A stretch of DNA of 60,990 nt from Lutibacter sp. (GTDB lineage: Bacteria > Bacteroidota > Bacteroidia > Flavobacteriales > Flavobacteriaceae), in the NCBI RefSeq assembly GCF_013041805.1, contig NZ_JABDRI010000029.1, positions 1 to 60,990 on the forward strand, in the 5' to 3' direction. Under the pieces are notes generated by a model, which saw only the letters and a program-made list of their open reading frames with translations, ran no database searches and was not told the origin of the DNA. The position numbers and the translations under genes were made by a program. Positions 1 to 8,213 of this stretch are shown here, piece after piece (within the stretch, counting starts at the first letter, position 1; every line of letters starts with the position of its first letter).

Positions 1-80
1 CGAATGCAACACAGTGAAATGAAGCAATCTGTTGCTAAAATTAGCAGATTACTGCGTTGCTATCGCGCCTCGTAATGACG
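1..80. repeat. REP-like unit A, copy 1 (cut by window start)
   Basis: These 80 bases are identical to the same stretch of the full unit at 222-309. The right end TCGTAATGACG is the imperfect inverse of CGTCATTGCGA at the left end of the full copy. An inner TGCTAA/TTAGCA hairpin is visible. It looks like the flavobacterial repeats of the form CGTCATTGCGA...TCGCAATGACG; that comparison is from memory. Confidence 0.8.
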
Positions 81-221
81 GTAAGCAACGCACCTTATCA
101 CTCTTCACTTCTCACATCTCACTTATCTTGAAGTTGTGCAGTCTATTTTTTTACTTAAACTAAAACGAAGACCAAGACTCTTTACTTTTAGAGTCGTGCA
201 GTTGTGCAGTCTCGGTCGTAA

Positions 222-309
222 CGTCATTGCGAATGCAACACAGTGAAATGAAGCAATCTGTTGCTAAAATTAGCAGATTACTGCGTTGCTATCGCGCCTC
301 GTAATGACG
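222..309. repeat. REP-like unit A, copy 2 (complete)
   Basis: Complete 88-base unit bounded by CGTCATTGCGA and TCGTAATGACG (one mismatch as an inverted repeat), with an inner TGCTAA/TTAGCA hairpin. It matches copy 1 base for base over the shared 80 bases, which points to recent duplication or correction. The bases between the copies (about 81-221) hold no gene, only short direct repeats such as TTGTGCAGTC and ACTAAAACGAAGAC. Confidence 0.85.
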
Positions 310-374
310 GTTATCACTCTTCACTCTTCACTGTTTCACTATTCAGCCCAAATGCGCCAGCTGGCACATTCACT

Positions 375-400
375 AAAAACAGCCAGTGGCTGTTTTTTTT
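375..400. terminator. Bidirectional hairpin terminator
   Basis: AAAAACAGCC and GGCTGTTTTT form a 10-bp stem with a 3-base loop, followed on the plus strand by a run of eight T. It lies 11 bases past the stop of the wlbA-like gene and could end its transcript on the minus strand, and any plus-strand transcript as well. Confidence 0.75.
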
Positions 401-410
401 ACGTTCTGTC

Positions 411-1391
<981 letters not shown>

Positions 1392-1454
1392 TTACTTTGA
1401 CCTAAACGAAGACAAAAAGGTTACTTTAATTTTGACATTGCCTAGCTTTTGAAA

Positions 1455-1520
1455 AAAGTTGCAATCATCTGCTACTAATGGTGAGATTACCACGTCGTTG
1501 ACACTCCTCGTAATGACCGT
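1455..1520. repeat. Decayed REP-like unit A remnant
   Basis: The stretch ending in CTCCTCGTAATGACCG resembles the right half of unit A (GAGATTACCACGTCGTTG against CAGATTACTGCGTTGCTA) but has diverged. It lies in the 376-base spacer between wlbA and ugd, which otherwise holds the 12-bp tandem array at 1539-1628 and a G/C-rich hairpin near 1633-1655, and no credible gene. Confidence 0.5.
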
Positions 1521-1538
1521 TTATTTTTTATTCTTTTC

Positions 1539-1628
1539 TCTTTGTTTTCGTCTTTGTTTTCGTCTCTGTTTTAGTCTTTGTTTTCGTCTTTGTTTTATTC
1601 TTTGTTTTATTCTTAGTCTTCGTTTTAG
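1539..1628. repeat. 12-bp tandem repeat array (TCTTTGTTTTCG)
   Basis: Eight consecutive units, one of them a 6-base half. The first is TCTTTGTTTTCG and the others vary at the last two bases (CG, AG, AT) or by single changes. The plus-strand reading gives a Leu-Cys-Phe repeat peptide that I do not regard as a gene. Related AAACGAAGAC strings occur near 160-175, 1400-1410 and 5225-5352, so this is one dispersed family in the spacers of the sugar genes. Confidence 0.85.
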
Positions 1629-1755
1629 TTATTCCCCCTTTGGGGGTTAGGGGGCTTCTTCACTCTTCAGCCCAATCGTGCCAACTGGTATCTGCTCACC
1701 AGCTCGCCCATAGCTTTCGCTATGTCGTGCTAAAAATATTCACTTAATAATTTTC

Positions 1756-3087
1756 TTAACGCTCTGCCCTCCCAATCTGATAATACTCAAATCCTTTGTC
1801 GGCTAAATTAAACATATTGTATTGATTTCTTCCGTCAAAAATTACAGGATTGTTTAATAGTTTTTTAATTTCTTCAAAATCTGGAGATCTAAATTCTTTC
1901 CATTCGGTTAACAATATCATAGCATCTGCTTGCTGTAATGCTTGGTATTTTGAATCGACATAGATTACCTGATTCACGTCTTTTAAATAAAACTCTTGCG
2001 CTTCTTGCATAGCTTTAGGATCGTAGGCCTGAATTTTAGCACCTCGTTTTACCAATTCTTTTACAATATAAATGGCGGGTGCTTCTCGCATATCATCAGT
2101 TCCTGGTTTAAATGCCAATCCCCAAATACCAAATGTTTTACCGTGTAAATCTTCTCCAAAACGCTTGATAATTTTATGGGCAATGACTAATTTTTGTGCA
2201 TCGTTTACCTCTTCTACTGAAGTAATTAATTTTGCGTGGTAATCATATTCCGAAGCTATTTTTTTTAAGGCTTTTACATCTTTTGGAAAACAAGAACCTC
2301 CATAACCACAACCAGGATAAATAAAATTATACCCAATTCTACTGTCTGAACCTATTCCAATGCGTACTTGGTTGGCATCTGCCCCTACTTTTTCACAAAT
2401 ATTTGCAATTTCATTCATAAATGAAATTTTGGTGGCTAGCATGGCATTTGCAGCATATTTTGTCATTTCAGCTGAACGTACATCCATCACAATAAAACGT
2501 TCATGCGACATAGAAAATGGTGCGTATAATTGTTTCATTTTTTCTATGGCATAGTCACTCTCGGCACCAATTACAACTCTATCTGGTTTCATAAAATCGT
2601 TGATAGCGGCTCCTTCTTTTAAAAATTCAGGATTCGACACTACTTCAAATTCTACTTTGAGATCTCTTTTATCTAATTCTTTTTGAATGGTTGCCGTTAC
2701 TTTGTCTGCTGTTCCAATAGGCACGGTAGATTTGTCTACTATGACCATTTTTTTGGTGATTGCTTGCCCAATTGATTTAGCCACTGCTAACACATATTGA
2801 AGGTCTGCCGATCCATCATCACCCATTGGGGTTCCTACAGCAATAAATACAACTTCTGCGTTCTGTAATGCTGATGCAAGATTCGTAGTGAAAAACAAGT
2901 TTTTATTCGTCGTGTTTTTTACCACCATAGGTTCTAATCCTGGCTCGTAAATTGGAATAATCCCTTTATTTAAATTTTCTATTTTGGTGGTATCTATATC
3001 TACACAGGTTACTTTATTTCCCATTTCAGAAAAACAAGTTCCTGATACCAATCCTACATAGCCTGTTCCTATTACTACAATGTTCAT
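1756..3087 (-). CDS. ugd: UDP-glucose 6-dehydrogenase
   Basis: Oxidises UDP-glucose to UDP-glucuronate with two NAD in the cytoplasm, giving a precursor for acidic surface polysaccharides. The 443 residues are full length for the family. The N-terminal NAD fold has GTGYVG at 7-12, and the catalytic cysteine is Cys266 in GGSCFPKD. NPEFLKEG (152-159) and the C-terminal UDP-binding fold (GIWGLAFKPGTDDMREAP) are present. It is distinct from the second dehydrogenase at 3926-5209, whose cysteine motif is GGHCIGVDP. It is followed by a 376-base repeat-rich spacer before the wlbA-like gene, so coupling of the two is uncertain. UDP-glucose is the most likely substrate; a related nucleotide sugar cannot be excluded. 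Confidence 0.93.
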   Translation of the reverse strand: MNIVVIGTGYVGLVSGTCFSEMGNKVTCVDIDTTKIENLNKGIIPIYEPGLEPMVVKNTTNKNLFFTTNLASALQNAEVVFIAVGTPMGDDGSADLQYVLAVAKSIGQAITKKMVIVDKSTVPIGTADKVTATIQKELDKRDLKVEFEVVSNPEFLKEGAAINDFMKPDRVVIGAESDYAIEKMKQLYAPFSMSHERFIVMDVRSAEMTKYAANAMLATKISFMNEIANICEKVGADANQVRIGIGSDSRIGYNFIYPGCGYGGSCFPKDVKALKKIASEYDYHAKLITSVEEVNDAQKLVIAHKIIKRFGEDLHGKTFGIWGLAFKPGTDDMREAPAIYIVKELVKRGAKIQAYDPKAMQEAQEFYLKDVNQVIYVDSKYQALQQADAMILLTEWKEFRSPDFEEIKKLLNNPVIFDGRNQYNMFNLADKGFEYYQIGRAER

Positions 3088-3114
3088 ATTTTTTGTTTTT
3101 TAACTTTAATTCCA

Positions 3115-3315
3115 CTTCGACAAGCTCGGTGTGACATTCCATTTAATTATTACCTAATTACCGTCAGTCTGAGCCTGTCGAAGACCCTTTTTGCTAAAAT
3201 TACACTTTGACAAGCTCAGTGTGACATTACGTTTAATCATTACCTTATTACTGTCAGTCTAAGCCTGTCGAAGACCCTTTTTGTTACAATTACACTTCGA
3301 CAAGCTCGGTGTGAC
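3115..3315. repeat. REP-like inverted repeat array B, left block
   Basis: Left arms (CTTCGACAAGCTCGGTGTGA type) at 3115-3135, 3205-3225 and 3295-3315, and right arms (CAGTCTGAGCCTGTCGAAG type) at 3163-3183 and 3253-3273, with a period of about 90 bases. Left and right arms are imperfect inverses (CTTCGACA...TGTCGAAG) separated by an A/T-rich middle. The third left arm is followed directly by the GIY-YIG gene in place of its right arm. Confidence 0.9.
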
Positions 3316-3326
3316 ATTACGTTTTA

Positions 3327-3635
3327 TTAATTTTTTGGTTTCCCGTATTCAGTGTAATTTTTAGAATACAACATTAATTTTTCCCAATCTTCATTTACTA
3401 ATGCTTCTTTCTTTTTTCTACTCCATCCTTTTATTTTTTTCTCTATTTGAATAGCATCATTCACATCAGAAAAGGTTTCAAACCAAACTAATTTTACGGG
3501 TCTTTTTGAAAAAGTATATGCTCTCTTATCTCGTCCTAAATTATGTTCATTTAATCTACGTACAATATCATTTGTTATTCCTGTATAATAAGAATTGTCT
3601 GAACATTCAACTATATATACAAAATATTGTTTCAT
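3327..3635 (-). CDS. Small GIY-YIG nuclease inside a repeat array
   Basis: This 102-residue protein is a stand-alone GIY-YIG catalytic domain of the UPF0213/YhbQ-like type. It has VYI at 6-8, YYTGIT at 16-21, Arg27 and His31 in RRLNEH, and Glu65 in QIEKKIKGWSRKKK. All expected catalytic positions are present, so it is probably an active single-strand or structure-specific nuclease. There is no DNA-binding domain and no partner gene. It interrupts the nucleotide-sugar gene run and is bracketed by blocks of array B (3115-3315 and 3652-3852) in the same orientation, 2.5 units on each side. That context suggests it travels with, or acts on, these repeats, by analogy with REP-associated transposases; this role is inference. 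Confidence 0.85.
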   Translation of the reverse strand: MKQYFVYIVECSDNSYYTGITNDIVRRLNEHNLGRDKRAYTFSKRPVKLVWFETFSDVNDAIQIEKKIKGWSRKKKEALVNEDWEKLMLYSKNYTEYGKPKN

Positions 3636-3651
3636 TTACCTTTTAAAAACA

Positions 3652-3852
3652 CTTCGACAAGCTCAGTGTGACGTTCCATTTAATCATTACCTTATTACTG
3701 TCAGTCTGAGCCTGTCGAAGACCCATTTATGTTACAATTATACTTTGACAAGCTCAGTGTGACGTTCCATTTAATCATTACCTAATTACTGTCAGTCTGA
3801 GCCTGTCGAAGACCCTTCTTGTTACAATTACACTTCGACAAGCTCAGTGTGA
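3652..3852. repeat. REP-like inverted repeat array B, right block
   Basis: Arm pairs at 3652-3720 and 3743-3811, then a lone left arm at 3832-3852. Unit, period and orientation are as in the left block. The number of arms on either side of the GIY-YIG gene is the same (three left, two right). After 3853 a short stretch with CTTGACTCAAGACTGCACG leads to the end of the tviB-like gene. Confidence 0.9.
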
Positions 3853-3925
3853 CATTACGTTTAATCATTACCTAATCACTATTCAATCTTGACTCAAGAC
3901 TGCACGATACTAGACTTTTCGACTC

Positions 3926-5209
3926 TTACAATTTCCCATCAACCTTGCCTTCTAGTACCCCTTTCACATCATAAATAATCCCGTTTGCATTTAAATATTG
4001 GCTAAAATCTATATCTAAAAACTCTTTATGTGCTACCGCTAACACAATACCATCAAATTTTGTTTGAGGCATTTTATTTACGGTTTCAATAGCGTATTCA
4101 TGCTTTACTTCATCTGGACTCGCCCAAGGGTCAAAAACAGTAACCTGCGTACCAAACTCTTCTAAATTACGAATCACATCAACCACTCTTGTATTCCGCA
4201 CATCTGGACAATTTTCTTTAAACGTGATTCCTAATAGTAGAATAGAGGCCTTTTTAATAGGAATGTCATTTTTAACAAATAACTTAATGACTTCAGAAGC
4301 CACATAACTTCCCATACTATCATTCATTTTTCTCCCTGCCAAAATAATTTCAGGATGATAACCTACTTCCTGTGCTTTTTGAGCTAAATAATACGGATCA
4401 ACACCAATACAATGCCCGCCAACTAAGCCTGGCTTAAATGGTAAAAAATTCCATTTTGTACCTGCTGCTTCTAATACTGCTTGGGTATCAATAGCAAGAA
4501 TATTAAATATTTTTGCCAACTCGTTTACAAATGCAATGTTAATATCACGTTGAGAATTCTCAATGACCTTTGCTGCTTCTGCCACTTTTATAGTAGGTGC
4601 TAAATGAGTTCCTGCAGTAATGACATCAGCATATAAATTATTTACTTTCTCTCCAATTTTAGGTGTTGAACCTGAGGTCACTTTTAATATTTTTTCAACG
4701 GTATGTTCTTTATCTCCAGGATTGATTCGCTCTGGCGAATAGCCTACATAAAAATCTTTATTATAGGTAAGTCCTGAAAATTGTTCAAGCACCGGTACAC
4801 ATATTTCTTCCGTAGCACCTGGATACACCGTAGATTCATAAATAACAATGGCTCCTTTTTTGAGCACTTTCCCAACGGTTTCACTCGATTTTATCAATGG
4901 TGTTAAATCGGGTTTGTTATTTTTATCTACAGGTGTTGGAACAGTTACAATATAGTAGGTGCAATTTTCTATATCTGAAATTTCTGTAGTACAATACAAT
5001 CCGTTTACATCTGTTGGATTGGTTACTAACACTTCTTGTAACAACTCATTTTCAACTTCCAACGTGGTGTCAATTCCCTTAGTCAATTCCAACACACGTT
5101 CTTTATTGATATCGAACCCAATCACTGGATATTTAGTGGCAAATAATCGTGCTAAAGGCAAGCCAACATAACCTAGGCCAATAATTGCTATTTTAATTTG
5201 TTCTTTCAT
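3926..5209 (-). CDS. tviB: TviB/WbpA-type UDP-N-acetyl-hexosamine 6-dehydrogenase
   Basis: Nucleotide-sugar dehydrogenase of 427 residues that turns a UDP-N-acetylhexosamine (UDP-GlcNAc in TviB and WbpO relatives) into its uronic acid. GLGYVG at 11-16 binds NAD, and Cys267 in GGHCIGVDPYYL is the catalytic cysteine. The segments YVGYSPERINPGD, AAKVIENSQRDINIA and GITFKENCPDVRNTR match Vi-antigen TviB closely from memory. It lies 132 bases downstream of rfbB across the AAGAC-type repeat spacer. With the wlbA-like gene it could start a path to modified uronic acids. The subgroup is clear; GlcNAc versus GalNAc specificity is not. Confidence 0.88.
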   Translation of the reverse strand: MKEQIKIAIIGLGYVGLPLARLFATKYPVIGFDINKERVLELTKGIDTTLEVENELLQEVLVTNPTDVNGLYCTTEISDIENCTYYIVTVPTPVDKNNKPDLTPLIKSSETVGKVLKKGAIVIYESTVYPGATEEICVPVLEQFSGLTYNKDFYVGYSPERINPGDKEHTVEKILKVTSGSTPKIGEKVNNLYADVITAGTHLAPTIKVAEAAKVIENSQRDINIAFVNELAKIFNILAIDTQAVLEAAGTKWNFLPFKPGLVGGHCIGVDPYYLAQKAQEVGYHPEIILAGRKMNDSMGSYVASEVIKLFVKNDIPIKKASILLLGITFKENCPDVRNTRVVDVIRNLEEFGTQVTVFDPWASPDEVKHEYAIETVNKMPQTKFDGIVLAVAHKEFLDIDFSQYLNANGIIYDVKGVLEGKVDGKL

Positions 5210-5249
5210 TGTTTTTTAAAATTACTACGAAGACTAAAACTTCGAGATT

Positions 5250-5352
5250 ATTTTTAATTTTCCTCTTAGTCTTAGTCTTAGCCTTAGTCTTCGTTTTTTG
5301 TCTTCGTCTTAGCCCTTCCGTCCTCGTTTTTAGTCTTCGTTTTAGTCTTCTT
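5250..5352. repeat. GTCTTA/GTCTTCGTTTTA tandem-type repeat at the end of rfbB
   Basis: Degenerate runs of TCTTAG, TCTTCG and TCTTCGTTTTAG, the same family as the array at 1539-1628. On the minus strand the repeat begins inside the last codons of rfbB, and the rfbB stop TAA is itself part of an AAGACTAAAACGAAGACTAA string. The repeat therefore forms the gene end. Confidence 0.75.
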
Positions 5353-6355
5353 TATATTTTTTTACGTACCAATCTACCGTTTTCACAATACCCGAATCAA
5401 AATTTTCATTGGCTTTCCAACCTAAGTCAGTTTCAATTTTTGTTGCATCTATGGCATATCTATAATCGTGTCCAGCCCTATCTTTCACATAGGTAATTTG
5501 TTCTTTATAACTTCTCTCTTTTGGGTGTTTAGCATCTAACAGCTCGCAAATTTTAGCTACAATATAATTGTTATTTTGTTCGTTTTTACCGCCAATATTA
5601 TAAACTTCGCCACTTTTACCGGTATGATAAGCTAGATCTATTCCTTTACAGTGATCTAACACATATAACCAGTCTCTTACATTTTTACCATCGCCATATA
5701 CTGGAATAGGCTCACCTGCTAATGCTTTTCTAATAACAGTTGGAATTAGTTTTTCATCATGTTGTTTAGGTCCGTAGTTGTTAGAACAATTGGTGATGAC
5801 TGTTTCCAACCCATAGGTATGATGGTAGCTGCGCACTAGCATATCACTACTCGCTTTTGAGGCGCTATACGGTGAGTTAGGTGCATAGGGTGTTTCTTCG
5901 GTAAACAATCCCGTTGCCCCTAATGTTCCATACACTTCATCAGTTGATACGTGCAAAAATTTATTGTTTTCATATCCCTTTTTATATGTAAAAGGTTTTT
6001 CCATCCAATATTTATAAGCGACATCCAATAAGGTAAATGTACCTTTGATATTGGTTTCAATAAAAACATCAGGTTTTGATATTGAGTTATCTACATGCGA
6101 TTCAGCAGCTAAATGAATAACGCCGTGTATGATATAATGTTGAAAAACGCGTTCCACTAATTCTCTATTACAAATATCGCCTTGAACAAATGTATAATTT
6201 GGGGCACTTTCAACAGATTTTAAGTTTTCTGAATCTCCCGCATAGGTTAACAAATCAAAATTAACGATGTTATATTCTGGGTATTTTTGAACAAGGTGTT
6301 TAATTAAATTTGAACCTACAAACCCTGCCCCACCTGTTACTAATATTGATCTCAT
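5342..6355 (-). CDS. rfbB: dTDP-glucose 4,6-dehydratase
   Basis: Second step of dTDP-L-rhamnose synthesis: dTDP-glucose to dTDP-4-keto-6-deoxyglucose with bound NAD. It is an extended short-chain dehydrogenase fold of 337 residues, with GGAGFVG at 8-14, Tyr163 and Lys167 in YSASK, and the family-specific Thr138-Asp139-Glu140 in STDEVYG. LAAESHVDNS and the C-terminal GWKANENFDSGI segment fit RfbB. It follows rfbD after 123 bases with no visible signal. The last codons (YKED and the stop) run into repeat DNA. Confidence 0.95.
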   Translation of the reverse strand: MRSILVTGGAGFVGSNLIKHLVQKYPEYNIVNFDLLTYAGDSENLKSVESAPNYTFVQGDICNRELVERVFQHYIIHGVIHLAAESHVDNSISKPDVFIETNIKGTFTLLDVAYKYWMEKPFTYKKGYENNKFLHVSTDEVYGTLGATGLFTEETPYAPNSPYSASKASSDMLVRSYHHTYGLETVITNCSNNYGPKQHDEKLIPTVIRKALAGEPIPVYGDGKNVRDWLYVLDHCKGIDLAYHTGKSGEVYNIGGKNEQNNNYIVAKICELLDAKHPKERSYKEQITYVKDRAGHDYRYAIDATKIETDLGWKANENFDSGIVKTVDWYVKKYKED

Positions 6356-6478
6356 ACCTTATAATTTTAGTCGATTTAACAAAAGTTTAAAGATACCTAT
6401 TTTAAAGCGATTCCACAAAAGGTTTCATTTGATATTTTACACTGAACAAACCTGTTTTTTAAATAAATATGCTGTGGT

Positions 6479-7336
6479 TTATATTTTTTCAATACAGGTA
6501 CGAAGTGACTCTTTCCAATGCGGAATTTCAACCTTAAATATTTCTTGAATTTTTTGCGTATTTAACAAACTATACGGTGGTCTTTGAACCTTCGTTTTAA
6601 ATTCTGAAGAGGCAATAGGAACTACTTTACAGTTGTGTTTGGAAATGTTTACAATCTCCTCTGCAAATTGAAACCAACTGCAGGAGCCTGTATTTGCATA
6701 ATGGTAAATTTGTACTCCCTCATTTTTTAATAACGGAATTAGTTGAAGGATTGTTCTAGCCAAATCAGTTGCATAGGTTGGAGACCCTATTTGATCTTTC
6801 ACTACTGAAATAGTCTCTTTTTCTTTGGTTAAACGCAGTATTGTTTTTACAAAATTAGCACCGTGTTCTGCATATACCCATGAGGTTCTAATCAATATAG
6901 AATTAGATGGATTGATACGCAACATTGCTTGCTCTCCTTTTAATTTGGTTGCTCCATAGCTATTTTGTGGATTGGTGATATCTGTTTCTTTATAAGGTAT
7001 TTTTGAAGTCCCCTCAAATACATAATCTGTTGAGATATGAATCAACTTAATATGATGCTTTTTGGAAATTTTTGCTAAATGCTCAACTGCTAAATGGTTA
7101 ATTTTATTGGCTACGTTAGGTTCATCCTCGGCTTTATCAACATTGGTATACGCAGCACAGTTAATAATAACTTCAATTTTATCACATTCAATAAGTTCTT
7201 CAACTGCTTTCGCATTTGAAATATCTAGTTCGCTTTTGGATTTAAAAATCAGTCGAAAGTTTGGAAAATTCGTTGCTATATTAGCTATAGAAATTCCCAA
7301 TTGTCCTTTTGCGCCTGTAACTAAAATCGTAGTCAT
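6479..7336 (-). CDS. rfbD: dTDP-4-dehydrorhamnose reductase
   Basis: Last step of dTDP-L-rhamnose synthesis, reducing the 4-keto group with NAD(P)H. The 285 residues have GAKGQLG at 8-14, STDYVF at 102-107, and Tyr127 and Lys131 in SYGATKLKGE, all typical of RfbD. It begins 15 bases after the stop of rfbC, so the two are almost certainly co-transcribed. Confidence 0.95.
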   Translation of the reverse strand: MTTILVTGAKGQLGISIANIATNFPNFRLIFKSKSELDISNAKAVEELIECDKIEVIINCAAYTNVDKAEDEPNVANKINHLAVEHLAKISKKHHIKLIHISTDYVFEGTSKIPYKETDITNPQNSYGATKLKGEQAMLRINPSNSILIRTSWVYAEHGANFVKTILRLTKEKETISVVKDQIGSPTYATDLARTILQLIPLLKNEGVQIYHYANTGSCSWFQFAEEIVNISKHNCKVVPIASSEFKTKVQRPPYSLLNTQKIQEIFKVEIPHWKESLRTCIEKI

Positions 7337-7351
7337 AACCGAAGTTGAAAT

Positions 7352-7903
7352 TTATACAAACAAATCGGCCTGCTTAAATAAAGGCTGATTTTTATCCTTT
7401 TCAGAAATTATCAATTCATTTGCTGGTAATTGCCAATCTATTTGCAATGCAGGATCGTTAAACATAATACCTCTTTCAGATTCTTTATTGTAATAATTAT
7501 CTACTTTATAGCTAAAAATGGCCTCGTCACTTAGTACTACATAGCCATGAGCAAATCCTTTTGGTATATACAATTGTAATTTATTTTTGTCGCTTAATTC
7601 AATCGCTTCATATTGACCAAACGTAGGTGAATGTTGTCTAATATCAACGGCAATGTCTAAGACACATCCTTTTATTACACGAACTAATTTAGTTTGAGCA
7701 AACGGTGGCAATTGATAATGTAAACCTCTTAAAACACCCTTAGTAGATTTTGCTTCATTATCTTGGGTGAATTGCAATTCACTTCCAATAAATGCTTCAA
7801 AAAGTTCCTTTTTAAACGATTCAAAAAAATAACCACGTTCATCCTTTAAAATGTTCGGTTCACAAACAATAACATCTGGAATTTCTGTTCTAGTAAATTT
7901 CAT
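7352..7903 (-). CDS. rfbC: dTDP-4-dehydrorhamnose 3,5-epimerase
   Basis: Cupin-fold epimerase acting between RfbB and RfbD. The 183 residues are normal length. His62 in GVLRGLHYQ is the catalytic base and Tyr132 in FSYKVDNYY the proton donor. It is first in the rfbC-rfbD-rfbB order on the minus strand. The usual partner rfbA (thymidylyltransferase) is not next to it and must be elsewhere if the pathway is complete. Confidence 0.95.
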   Translation of the reverse strand: MKFTRTEIPDVIVCEPNILKDERGYFFESFKKELFEAFIGSELQFTQDNEAKSTKGVLRGLHYQLPPFAQTKLVRVIKGCVLDIAVDIRQHSPTFGQYEAIELSDKNKLQLYIPKGFAHGYVVLSDEAIFSYKVDNYYNKESERGIMFNDPALQIDWQLPANELIISEKDKNQPLFKQADLFV

Positions 7904-8044
7904 GCATTTTGGATAAATTGAATAAAGCGAAATTAACTATTTAAAATGTAATTACAATTCCAAAAGAAAACAAATACTTATTGAGGTTGGTATTTCAAGA
8001 GATAAAAGAATTTTTGATGTTTCTTAAATGAATGTAAACCGCAT

Positions 8045-8073
8045 AAAAAAAGCATCTCAATTGAGATGCTTTT
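8045..8073 (-). terminator. tRNA-Asp terminator
   Basis: A perfect 20-base palindrome AGCATCTCAATTGAGATGCT at 8051-8070 lies 3 bases beyond the tRNA 3' end and is followed on the minus strand by a run of T. Confidence 0.85.
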
Positions 8074-8075
8074 CG

Positions 8076-8149
8076 CGGTCTGGACGGGACTCGAACCCGC
8101 GACCCCCTGCGTGACAGGCAGGTATTCTAACCAGCTGAACTACCAGACC
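8076..8149 (-). tRNA. tRNA-Asp (anticodon GTC)
   Basis: 74 nt. The acceptor stem GGTCTGG/CCAGACC pairs perfectly and the discriminator base is G. The anticodon loop CTGTCAC gives GTC, and the T arm GCGGGTTCGAGTCCCGT is standard. CCA is not encoded. It stands alone between rfbC and the DUF58 gene, with its own promoter (8166-8197) and terminator. Confidence 0.97.
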
Positions 8150-8165
8150 GTTGCTCTTAGCGGAT

Positions 8166-8197
8166 GCAAATATAGTAGTGTTTTTTATATCTGCAAA
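8166..8197 (-). promoter_or_regulatory. Promoter of tRNA-Asp
   Basis: On the minus strand TTTG (8194-8197), a 19-base spacer and TATATTTGC (8166-8174) match the Bacteroidota primary-sigma promoter (TTTG, 17-23 bases, TAnnTTTGC). The expected start site is a dozen bases before the tRNA. Confidence 0.85.
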
Positions 8198-8213
8198 GCT
8201 TTTTTAACAATTT

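Noticed and set aside
1459-1650. Small plus-strand ORF with a Leu-Cys-Phe repeat
   Set aside because: It is only the translation of the 12-bp DNA repeat and has no start context or promoter.
3115-3852. CRISPR array
   Set aside because: The repeats alternate as inverted arms, and the sequences between arms are themselves nearly identical from unit to unit, not unique spacers; no cas genes are present.
5209-5496. Plus-strand hydrophobic ORF (95 codons)
   Set aside because: It reads through repeat DNA and the antisense of rfbB; composition follows the repeat.
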